20,400 nucleotides of DNA from Chara braunii (Eukaryota > Streptophyta > Charophyceae > Charales > Characeae): positions 819,629 through 840,028 of the forward strand of contig BFEA01000426.1 of NCBI GenBank assembly GCA_003427395.1, written 5' to 3'. Shown one piece after another: positions 6,612 through 15,272 of this stretch. Below the pieces are notes generated by a model that was not told the origin of the DNA, made no database searches, and worked only from the letters and a program-made list of their open reading frames with translations. How positions within the stretch are numbered: the first letter of the stretch is position 1; every line of letters starts with the position of its first letter. The translations under genes and the position numbers were made by a program.

Positions 6612-8316
6612 TGGACGAGGCAGATCGAGAAGAGGAGGAGGATGAAGAAGGAGAGGGTGATCTCACAGGAGCGAGGGTCCGTAGGGGACCTAGCGATGGC
6701 TGGAAGGGCCGGAGCGCGGCAGCGTGGCGTGTTAGCGGTCGGGCCTGGGAGTTGTGACGGGGAATCAGCTTCACGGAGTGCTGTCCCTGTGCGCCAACTT
6801 CCGTGACCTCGTAAATGCCTGTGTATCGCGGGTGGATCTTGGAGGAGCGCGCAGATTTCCATACCTGTACCAAGTCCCCAATTTTATAGCGGGGCAGTGG
6901 TCCCGCCGACGCGTGTCGGTTCTCGTAGTCCCGGATCTGCCGTTGATGCGTCCGATCTACGGCCTGCTGTCGACGGCGGGCTAANGGGGGATAGGCCCTA
7001 GCNATNNAGTCCANGTAGTGGCGGGCCTTGTCTCGATTCTGGGCCCGTGTTGCTCTAACTTNCGTGCCTACTAAGGGGGNCAATTGCACCCGAGGGACGC
7101 TATTGGTTCTCAGTTGAAAGGGGNACACCNCAGTNCTACCGTGTGGGGTAGCCCGATAAACGGCTAAAATGTGATCGACAATGACCGGCCAAGGTCGGGT
7201 ATCTCCCGCAGTGATATTCCGTCTAAGGGTCATCTTAATCAGCCGGTTGGCATTCTCTACCAGGCCGTTGGCTTGNGGCCAATGCCCCGGCNANNAGATA
7301 ATCTTGACGTCCGCNCTGACTAGGTGACGTTCTACTTCGCCTTGAAATTCCGACCCATTATCCATGTGGACCTCTTCTACGTCTAGATGCATGCACAAAA
7401 ACCGATTTACGTATCAGGCTACTTCCTGCTTATTCCGGCTGGTCATAGGGTATGCCTCGATCCATTTTGAAAAATGATCGACAACTACTAAAAGAACATT
7501 GAGCTCTCCCTGATCGACGGGCCCTCTCGGAACGTTCATGTCCGTCGTATCGATGCTAACCCTCTAAAAGGGGCGCTCTACACGAGTGGGCACCATCGTC
7601 CGAGGCATCTGTACCGGCGCCTTGTCCTCCGCGCAGGCCGGGCAATTCTGAAAGATGTATTTCACATCTTCCCGAATTCCCGACCAGTACCATCCGTTCT
7701 TTTCGATGGTTTTTTCCGTGTACTTGACCGCAAAATGGACCGCATCCTCCTCATGAGCGGCTCGTGTCCAATTGAACCTAGCAAGAGGGTGTGGAACCGT
7801 CAACCAGCTAGACTCTCCGTCGTCATCGACCTTCCGTTTTTGTAACATCGGGCCCTGCCAGCGATAGTCTTGCACCCGCTCCGTGACTCTCCACTGTTCG
7901 GCTTTGGTAAGCTCTGACAGCGAGTCGCCTGACAGTCTTCGTAGCAACAAAAGGTCCGTCCAGGCCTCTGCCCGACGGGCACTCGGCGCAAATCCGTCCA
8001 CTGTTCTAGCGTCCAGATACCGCTTCTCGGTAGGGACTTGGTCCGTTCTACAGTTGGGACAGACCCACGTCTTTTCACTTCGGTACCTAACGCACTGCCC
8101 GTGAGACTTGACCGTATGACACTGACTACACTGTACCCATAGAAGAAAACTGGGCCCTCCTGGATGTGACCCTTCTTGGTCCGGGATCATAGGCAAGGTA
8201 TAGAAGAAACAGGGACTTTGGTGTGTTTCAGAGGACGAGTTGGGGCTAGACGAGAGAGCGAGGGAGTGGGATGGGGGCTGAGAGATAGTGTCGGCCATCT
8301 CCGATGAAACCTCCAT
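6559..8316 (-). pseudogene. Integrase of the gypsy element with an N-terminal PHD-like extension, two stops
   Basis: One frame of 586 codons broken by TAG (7564-7566) and TGA (7414-7416). In order: a Ser-rich lead; the PHD-like C/H cluster (residues 63-89); an HHCC zinc-binding domain (H188, H194, C225, C228, with WYWSGIREDV); the catalytic core with D in VSIDTTDMN just after the first stop, VVVDHFSKWIEAYP, second D in HMDNGSEFQ and E in NGLVENANRLIK; then the C-terminal GPY/F-type domain (YKIGDLVQVW, HPRYTGIYEVTEVG) and a Ser-rich tail. The DDE triad is therefore retained, yet the stops would sever the core. Fourteen Ns lie at 6985-7315. No chromodomain follows. The role is insertion of the cDNA into the host chromosome. 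Confidence 0.85.
8050..8130 (-). other. PHD-finger-like Cys/His cluster in pol
   Basis: Residues 60-89 of the frame starting at 8316 read W-V-x-C63-x2-C66-x5-H72-x2-C75-V-x9-C86-x2-C89, with Trp two residues before C86. This is the spacing of the last three ligand pairs of a PHD finger (C4HC3), including its characteristic Trp. The first C-x2-C pair is not seen upstream; only C36 is present. It may be a truncated or divergent PHD finger or another treble-clef fold. Seen: the residues. Inferred: zinc binding and a histone-tail or protein contact. Confidence 0.5.
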
Positions 8317-8323
8317 TCCGGAC

Positions 8324-8890
8324 TCAGGCGTCGTCCTTACGCAACACGTGTAGCTCTCCGTAGTGCGGTTTCGTCGCCGCGACTTCTGGTCTCCACGGAA
8401 TGAGTCGCTCGTTGGCGGGGCACTTGTTGGGCGACAGAAGGCACGTTAATCCATCGACGTTACCATGCTGCCGCGTGGCGCGATGGCGGATGTCGAAGTC
8501 ATAGTCTTGCAAACGCACCGCCCATCTGCCCAGCGTCCCCGTGTAGTCCGTGTTGTTGCCTAGGGACAGCAGCGGTTCATGATCCGTTACCAGCACGAAT
8601 TTCTGGCCGTACAGATACGGTCGGAAGTGCTGAATCCCCCACACCACCGTCAGGCATTCACCTTTGCATGCTTCGTAATTAGCCTGCGCCTGGCTCAGTG
8701 TCTTGGACGCATACTCAATGACGTGCTCCCTTCCGTCCTTCCCGTGCTGAGTCAGCACCGCCGATATCGCCTGAGGCTGCCAGTCTGTGTGCAGTGCGAA
8801 CGATCTTGCCGGGTTGGGACGCGCCAACACAGGAGCCGATGTCAGAGCCTCCTTCAGCGCCTGAAACGCCGCTTCGCATTCCGGCGTTCA
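8324..8890 (-). pseudogene. RNase H domain of the gypsy pol
   Basis: RNase H degrades the RNA strand of the RNA-DNA hybrid made by RT. All signature positions are visible: FALHTDWQPQAISAVLTQ (first Asp), YEACKGECLTVVWGI (Glu), FVLVTDHEPLLSL (second Asp), and RWAVRLQDYDFDIRH...NVDGLTCL (final Asp, normally DALSR). The connection QALKEALTSAPVLARP lies upstream, after stops TAG (8897-8899) and TGA (8888-8890) that separate it from the RT thumb in the same frame. It ends at TGA 8324-8326. The next domain continues in another frame, so a one-base shift near 8330 is likely. Confidence 0.85.
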
Positions 8891-8896
8891 GATCAA

Positions 8897-10107
8897 CTAT
8901 TCCTCTTTCTTCAGCAGGTTCATGAGGGGCTTCGCTATACCGGCGAACCCCTTGATGAAGCGTCGGTAATAGGATGCCAGCCCTAGAAAAGCCCGAACCA
9001 GGGTGAGTGTGACCGACGCCGGGGCGTCTTGAATTGCGGCCACCTTCCTCGGATCCGGTTTTAGTCCGTTAACCGTGACGATATACCCAAAGAATGAGAT
9101 CTCCGACAAGAAGAACTCGCTTTTCTCCAAGGCCACTTTGAACCCGACATCTTTCATTGCATTACGAACTCGGCGAAGGCCATATTCATGGCCCGCTGAA
9201 ACGTTGTCGGGGCATTGCAAATTCCCATGGGACACCGGACCCATTGCCACGTGCCCTCGAATAGGACAAAAGCGGTTTTGGGTCGGTCCTCCGGTCGGAC
9301 CGTGACATGGTGAAAACCGTGTCGGATATCGAACTTGGAAAAGACTCGAGCGGCCCCGATAGCATCTAACAAATCATCGATTCGCGGCAAGGGATACACA
9401 TCTTTGGTAGTGATGGCGTTCAGTTTCCGGTAGTCGATACATACCCGGACCGAACCATTTCTTTTTGGCACAAGGACCACGGGAAAAAAACACGGTCCCA
9501 ACGATGGTTCGACCCACCCCAACCGCTCGAATTCCCGTACCCTTTCCAAGGCCAACTGCCTTTCTTTAAGGGAATATCGTACGGTCGGTAGTGTATCGGG
9601 ACGTGATCCCCGGTATCAATCGCATGTTGTATCAAAGGGGTTAGCCCTATGTCGTGGTCCTGAATACTGACGGCCTCAGGACAGGCCCGTATAACCGCCA
9701 GGAGGAGGCGCCGGTATTCGTCCGGAACACGGGTTGGTAACTGCACTTCCACGGTTCCCCAAGGAAGGGAGACCGTCGTCGTAACCGTGGGGACCGCCGC
9801 GCTGGCATCGGGCGAGGCCCCAAACAAAGAGTTGTCGGTTTTCGCCGAAAGGACAGTCGCAATGAGTTGACTGTCCACCGGACTCATCGGCTCGCTTTCC
9901 ATGTCACTGTCACCGTCCAGTTCGGGTTCGGCCGAGGGTTCTACCGAAAAGGTCTGCGCCAGTTCCCTCGGTCCCCATCGATATTCCCTGGTCCGGGGTT
10001 GAAATGACACCCCCTCTTTTAAGACTATTGCGGCTTTTTCATTCGTGAGTAGGGGCCGTGGCGGTCGAAAAGATAAATCGCACAGCCCCCTTAGCTCGGT
10101 AAATCTT
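8897..10107 (-). pseudogene. Reverse transcriptase of the gypsy pol, lacking the YxDD box
   Basis: RT copies the element RNA into DNA. Three frames carry it. Frame 1 (to about 9560) has the linker and SIQDHDIGLTPLIQHAIDTG, then YRPYDIPLK. Frame 2 (9154-9555) has LGWVEPSLGP, VLVPKRNGSVRVCIDYRKLN, motif A FSKFDIRHGFHHV (Asp present) and motif B CPMGICNAPTTFQRAMN. Frame 3 (8897-9200) has MKDVGFKVALEKSEF, FFGYIVTVNGLKPDPRKV and FLGLASYYRRFIKGFAGIAKPL. Between NMAF and LRRVRNAM the usual ~30 residues containing the catalytic YxDD are missing; the join is near 9165-9180 and also changes frame. The enzyme cannot be active as assembled. Confidence 0.9.
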
Positions 10108-11460
10108 TCAGGTAGGGGGTCCGTCCTGAGATATAAGGGTGCAGGGGGTTTCCGAAAAGTCAGCTATTCGGGACACCCTCAGCAGGGGTTCCCCCTGCAC
10201 CACGGAAGAGAATGCGTGCGACCAATTGGACTCGCTCCGAACTATTTCCAGTGGTTCTTGCCGCCAAGAACGGCGCCACCGATCCTGAACTCGGATCGGA
10301 TATCGGTCGGGTACCTCAGTCTCGTCGGTTTTTGTTGAGGGTTCGTTTTCGTCTGGTGACAAGCGTTGGATCATGTTGATTTGATGGGTTTTCGAGGCGA
10401 GGCGAGGCGCTGGCTGGGTGCGCATGCGCACCGCCAGTCTCATTGGTATCGTTTGGGGTTTGGGGTGGGCCGATGTGAGCACCACCTTACAACTGTCGAA
10501 GTGCATTCGCGCTCCGACCGCCGCCTGCCACAGAATGCCTAGCAGAACATCATACGCCTGTACATCCAGCACGATCACGTCACACAAACAATGCACCCGC
10601 CCCACACGTATGGGCACGTTCGTTATTATCCCCTTACAATGAATATTATCTTCCGTAGCGGATATATAAAGTTCATCCGGTCGGAGGGGCTGAACCTGTC
10701 CTTCCCTTCCCAACTGTTTCGTTAATCTCCAAGAGATGGCGACCGCCGATGATCCTGAGTCTAGGATGGCGGCCGAGGGGTTTCCCCAGACCTCACAATC
10801 ACACTCTACGCTTTTCCATGTTATAGGATAGGCCTGGAGGAATACCTCGGGTTTTTCCAAGGTTGAATCTACGGTCTGTATCATCCCTATCCGGTTGGCT
10901 TCGTGCACATCTGAGGTCGAGGGCTGTGGTTCCTCGTTGGCGGGTGGGTCCCGTAGGACCGACTTTTTGTCCTTTCGACTCTCCTCGAACCGGCGCCTGA
11001 TTTTGAGGCACCGTTCGATCAATTTTTCGTTAGCCGCTTCAGAAATGGTTAGCAGATATGGAATAGGGACGGGGATCCGAAGATCCAGAGCCTTCAAGGC
11101 CTCCAATACGTCGATATGGCCATCCTTGTATTCAGGACCGGGTACNGCAAGATCTTCGAACCCTNGTCGCCACGGCCNGAGGTCGCTTTCCTCGGTAATC
11201 CGTTGGACGTGACGTATCACTCCAATGGTCCCGGGTTCGAACATCGCTGCCGCCATATACTCATCGGGTCCTATCTCAGTGGCCGCAGGGGTCACCATCT
11301 CCGTCGTTCCTTTGTCCATTACCGTGGCTACCCTCCCCTGTCCGGCAGCGGTGGGAGCAGCCAGTGGGATTTGGGAAGGTCCGGCGGGCCCGCCCTGAGT
11401 TCGGGGTTTTGGACAATCTTTCACAAGGTGGCCTGGCTGGTTACAGTTATAATAGCGTGG
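10108..11460 (-). pseudogene. Nucleocapsid end and aspartic protease of the gypsy element
   Basis: A 438-codon open frame. Its start holds the second zinc knuckle, YYNCNQPGHLVKDC (11413-11454), in which the first Cys of CX2CX4HX4C is Tyr. A linker of ~190 residues follows. The pepsin-like retroviral protease has its active site at AAILDSGSSAVAISW (D222-S-G224 of the frame), a flap region YISATEDNIHCKGI, and the family-typical end VLDVQAYDVLLGILW. It would cleave the Gag-Pol precursor. The frame ends at TGA 10108-10110, and RT continues in another frame, giving a one-base shift near 10120. It differs in frame from gag, so another shift lies near 11450. Three Ns are at 11146, 11165 and 11178. 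Confidence 0.8.
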
Positions 11461-12373
11461 TTACTATCTTTCGCAAGGTGGCCACGACCGGTCTTATCAT
11501 AGGGGCTCCGACAGCCATAGCCGCCTGTTGCCGTTGTGCGGCGGCTATGCGTTGTCGTTGCAGACCTTGCACAAACTCCGTCAACGGGGCTACTACCGTA
11601 ACTAGTTGGGCCGCGACCTCTTTCATGGAGGCTTCTTCCTCGCCCCGGCCTCCTTGCGTTTGACTAGGGCAATGGGAGACCGAAGCAGAGGAGGAAGCTT
11701 TCCGATCCGAGCCTTTTTTTGCCGGGCCCAACCCGAAGCGATCTTCGAACATACGTGCCGTAGCGGAGTAGCTATTGCGTCGAACGCCCGATGGGTCATC
11801 TTCGTCGGATTCAGAGTCCAGGCCCACATCGTAATTTTCCTTCCCGTACTAAATTGTGTACTGAATTAGCTCCGTCAGGGTATGTTCTATGGGGTTGCAT
11901 TTCTTGCGGATCTTCTTCCGCAGACGAGAGTCCGACAGTCCTTTGACGAAATCAGTCCGTACCATTTTCTCATCCACCCCGGAGCGTTCGGCTAGGTACG
12001 TAAATCGTTCAGCATATCAAGCCAAGGTCTCCCGGGGCTGCTGTGTGTATTCCTTGATTAAACGGAGGCATTGACCTGGTGCGATATGATCAAACCTATC
12101 GAGAAATTTCCTCTGGAAGGCTGCCCAATTAGTGAAGGGGTTTTGTCCGTACCACTCAAAAGCGGTTCCGGCTAACCTTCCGGGAATTCGTTCTCGGAGC
12201 AACTGGTCCGACCAGCCCTGGGCTTTCAAGGCAGCTAGCTAGGTGCGAGGATCGGTGTCATCTTCAGAAAAAATGGGAACTTCGGAGGGAGGAGGTACAA
12301 AGTACAGGGGATGATTAGCCATCCCTGTGTGGTTGTCGCCGTCGTTCGCTCCCCCAATTCCGGGTTCCACCAT
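11447..12373 (-). pseudogene. gag of the gypsy element, three nonsense codons
   Basis: Structural capsid protein. I start it at ATG 12371-12373 (MVEPGIGGANDG), 185 bp after the PBS; a second Met (MANHPLYFVPPP) follows 18 codons in. The capsid signature is clear: WSDQLLRERIPGRLAGTAFEWYG, then NWAAFQRKFLDRF and YAERFTYLAERSGV...FVKGLSDSRLRKKI. TAG 12239-12241, TGA 12017-12019 and TAG 11849-11851 all lie in this same frame. The tail is acidic (DSESDEDD) then Gln-rich (QRQRIAAAQRQQAAM), possibly coiled coil. It ends at 11447. A degenerate first zinc knuckle (GHLAKDS, 11463-11483) is in yet another frame. Confidence 0.85.
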
Positions 12374-12557
12374 CGCGGGAGGTGGGTCTCGAGCCCGGCC
12401 CTCACTCGGTTCTGATTGCTATTCGCGGGCCTCCGTCGACGGGGAGCCAGCCTACTCAAAAATACGAAAATTCTAGAAAAAAGATAAAAACGAAAAAGGA
12501 GAAACTTTTTAAAACAGGGCAATCGTCTTAGGAAAACCTCGGAGCCGAAACGAATCA
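12374..12557 (-). other. Leader between PBS and gag
   Basis: About 184 bp of untranslated leader in element orientation. It contains an A-rich run (12475-12500 region on the plus strand). A frame of 113 codons crosses the PBS here but has no gag similarity and is not called. Confidence 0.6.
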
Positions 12558-12569
12558 GCTCTGATACCA
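12558..12569 (-). promoter_or_regulatory. Primer-binding site, initiator-Met tRNA type
   Basis: On the minus strand the bases read TGGTATCAGAGC, the 12-nt complement of the 3' end of plant initiator methionine tRNA, used by most plant LTR elements to prime minus-strand DNA. It directly abuts the LTR end, so it fixes element orientation and the LTR border. Confidence 0.9.
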
Positions 12570-12796
12570 ACCTCACGCCCCCTTGCAGCTTCCCGTACGG
12601 GGTCGCCGATCAGAGTCCTAGGAGGGGCGTGGCCGAGCATTTTTGGTCGTAAGGGTTGAGTCTCCCGGACGGAACGGGAGGCTCTCGTTTCGTGGCCGAG
12701 TTTTTTCTCGGAGTCGAACTGTCGCCGCGGAGTCGTGTGGGGGTCGAATCACTCCGAAACGACAAAATCAAAAAGGTTTCCGCAAAAATGAACTGC
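12570..12796 (-). repeat. 5' LTR fragment, cut at the N
   Basis: Matches 2476-2699 with about eight substitutions and a small indel (GTTGAGTC against GTTTC near 12655), roughly 4% divergence. It stops at CTGC before N 12797, after only a tenth of the LTR length. The sequence that should follow is missing, replaced by a copy of the left flank. Confidence 0.9.
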
Positions 12797-12797
12797 N
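12797..12797. other. Single-N junction, probable scaffold join
   Basis: To its left is an interrupted LTR. To its right the sequence restarts with exactly the first bases of the window. This is what joining two contigs that share one end would give. Confidence 0.75.
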
Positions 12798-12909
12798 GCT
12801 CCCGTCTTTTTATAGCATCCACGTGACCTTTCCAGAGGTCTTTCTTTTTGTTTTGTTTTTTTTTGTTGCCAGGGCGTCTTTATCGATGGCTTGCTTGGAT
12901 TGCTCCGGG

Positions 12910-12919
12910 GATACGTTAA

Positions 12920-12951
<32 letters not shown>

Positions 12952-12966
12952 GATACGTTAAAGTTC
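12910..12966 (-). mobile_element. Second copy of the poly(T) insertion
   Basis: 15-bp repeats at 12910-12924 and 12952-12966 with 27 T between. The homopolymer length is identical to the first copy, which is unlikely for an old biological duplication. Confidence 0.6.
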
Positions 12967-13737
12967 AGGGCATACTCGCAATAGCACTTTCGTACATGAA
13001 TCTTGAATTTCTCCGCAATTGCGGCCGGATTGGATGAATCTAACTGCAATCACGTGCAAAAAATGGTGGAAAACGTCTTAGTCTGAGTATGCTCTCAGAA
13101 AAGCCGTCGGAACTCCTCGTTGCTTTTTTTCCCTTGTATAGTTTTAAGATTTCTCCCCGCCTTCCCGCTTCTTTTGCGGTTTTTTTTCCCTCCATTCAAT
13201 TCTATTATCACTTTCCCGCGTTTAATTGATTACCTTTTCTTTTTGCTGTTTCTAAATAGCGTTTGTGCGCGTCCCCGTGGGCCCTTTTCCTCCCCTAGGT
13301 GGTCTTCACAATGCCTTGGGTAATTTTTGCGCCGGGGAGGTGCAAGCTAACCCAATGAAGAAGGAGTCAGCTCCCCGGTGCTCGCCACGTGTCAGCAGCT
13401 GGATCAGGCAGCCGCCATTTCATTCTGAGCGCTGCCGACGGCTTTTGCTAACGGCTGTGTCTCGTCGCCCTCATGTCGGGCACCACAGGCAGCAAGCGAA
13501 GATAGTGCGGGAGAAGGGAGGTGGTCGATGCTCTGAGAGAAGGGCGTGGGGCCAGATCACGACGGCGATGATGATGGCAGCAGCTCTGATGGTAGACAAG
13601 GCCTTCGTCGAGGGACTCACGCTGTTGAGCTGAGAGGAATAGCAAATGTGCTCGCGAACAGAACCATGCATTTACCAAGAGGCCTACCCACGTAGGTCAG
13701 TGGGTACAGCCACGACAAGATAAAATGCAGACCCGGC

Positions 13738-15249
13738 AAGATACTGGCCAAAACTCTTTCGCGTCGTCTCGACCCTTTCCCACACAAGGTACCAGTAGAC
13801 CCGGACCAGTCTGGTTTTATGCCGGGCAGACGAGTACTGGATAATATTGTGATGAGTCTGATGACTATCTCCCTAATGCATCGACAGGATCAATTTACGT
13901 GACTTGAACAACCCAAAACCTAGCTCAGTGGGTACACCCATGAAATACAGACCTGTGTTCAAATCCAGATAATGAAACTTGATGAAGGGGGGCCGAACAG
14001 CTCAATGATAATATCTTAAGGCCGAAAAGACAACCTCAACAAGGCAATTATTCACTTCCAAAAAGCCTACGATAGGCTCTACTTGGACTATGTCCAAGTC
14101 ACCCTGGAAAAAGTTGGTATAGGTCAGAATTTTAGAAACTTCTCTATGGAGCATCATCCGGCCGAGTTCTAGTCAATGGTCACCCTTTTAGAGTCACCCT
14201 TTCTCTGAGACGGGTGCCCACTGGCTCCCTCATTATTTGTCATTCAACTTGAAGTGCTCCTAAATATGGTTACATCCCACCCAGATTTTGATGGCCTCCG
14301 GATTTCCCCCAGTTGTTCTATCAAAGTATCTTCCCTCGCCGAAAACTCAATCACTTTTCTGGCAGCCCTGGAACAATGCCTCTCCACCTATGAGGCAGCC
14401 TTTGAAATGAGGGTCAGCTGGCAAAAGTTGGTAGCCCTGACTCCTCATGGTCAGCCCCTGGCCCTAGATTAATATAGGTATTCCTGCCAAGCCACAAACT
14501 GATCCAGGACGGTATATGGGCATCCAAGTCTCTTTCTCTTACCCCACAGATACAGAAGCTTTAATTGTAACAAATAGAATGAGAGATACATGCTCAACCT
14601 GGTCCAAAACCCACCTATTATCTCTCTTTGGAAGAGCTATGATCATTAACACATTCATATCCTCTAAGATTTGGTACAACCTATCCATCTGCGCCCTCCC
14701 CCCCGCATCTGCTACTAACATTAGACGACACATCTGCTACTAACATTAGACGACTACTTACTCGCCTACTATGGAAAGGAGACTCAGAGGCCTCCTCATC
14801 CCTTAGTAAGGTTAGCTGGTCGAAAATAACTAAGAAACACCAAACTGGAGGACTGGGTATCCTCGATCCCCCCACTCAAGACAGAGCCCTACTAGCGAAA
14901 TGGCCAGTCGGGCCCTCACTGCCAAAGAGGACCAGTCGTTGAACATCGTAGTGCAACCCCGAAGCAGTATGGTATGCCCTCATAATGCACCCGTTTACCT
15001 CCAAACCCATCAGCCACACCTGGGGCAACATCATCAAAGAGTGGGGGAAGATGCTCCCCCAACTTCTGGAGGAACCTGTATCTAGGATCGAAATCCTTAA
15101 CACCTGCTTATTTGAAAACCCTGCCATCAGAAACAGAGTCCGACTTCCTTTCTCAGTGGCTAAAGCTTCGGGCAACTTTGGTCGGAAATGGATGCAAAGG
15201 GGTACTTGGCTGTTATGCCACATCTGGCACACTAAAAAGAAGACTTGAA
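13738..15249 (+). pseudogene. Second copy of the LINE remnant
   Basis: Identical to the LINE at 941-2452, with the same broken catalytic motifs, the SINE insertion at 13908-14035 and the 25-bp duplication at 14706-14754. Likely present because of the assembly duplication. Confidence 0.8.
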
Positions 15250-15272
15250 TAAGTGCAAGCGTGTGATACGCA

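Larger units (their letters stand above)
2476..12796 (-). mobile_element. Ty3/gypsy LTR retrotransposon, degenerate, with extra 3' ORFs
   Basis: The element reads on the minus strand: 5' LTR (only 12570-12796 present here), PBS 12558-12569, gag, protease, RT, RNase H, PHD-like region, integrase, three accessory ORFs, then the 3' LTR (2476-4797). Integrase after RNase H defines Ty3/gypsy. The internal part is about 7.8 kb, long for the group, the excess being the post-integrase block. No chromodomain is visible after the integrase C-terminal domain. LTR ends lack the usual TG...CA, no polypurine tract is seen next to the 3' LTR and no clear target duplication was found. Seven nonsense codons and several frameshifts make gag-pol non-functional. 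Confidence 0.9.

Noticed and set aside
12235-12576. 113-codon frame across the PBS as the start of gag
   Set aside because: It runs through LTR, PBS and leader, and its sequence is a shifted reading of the real gag frame that starts at 12373.
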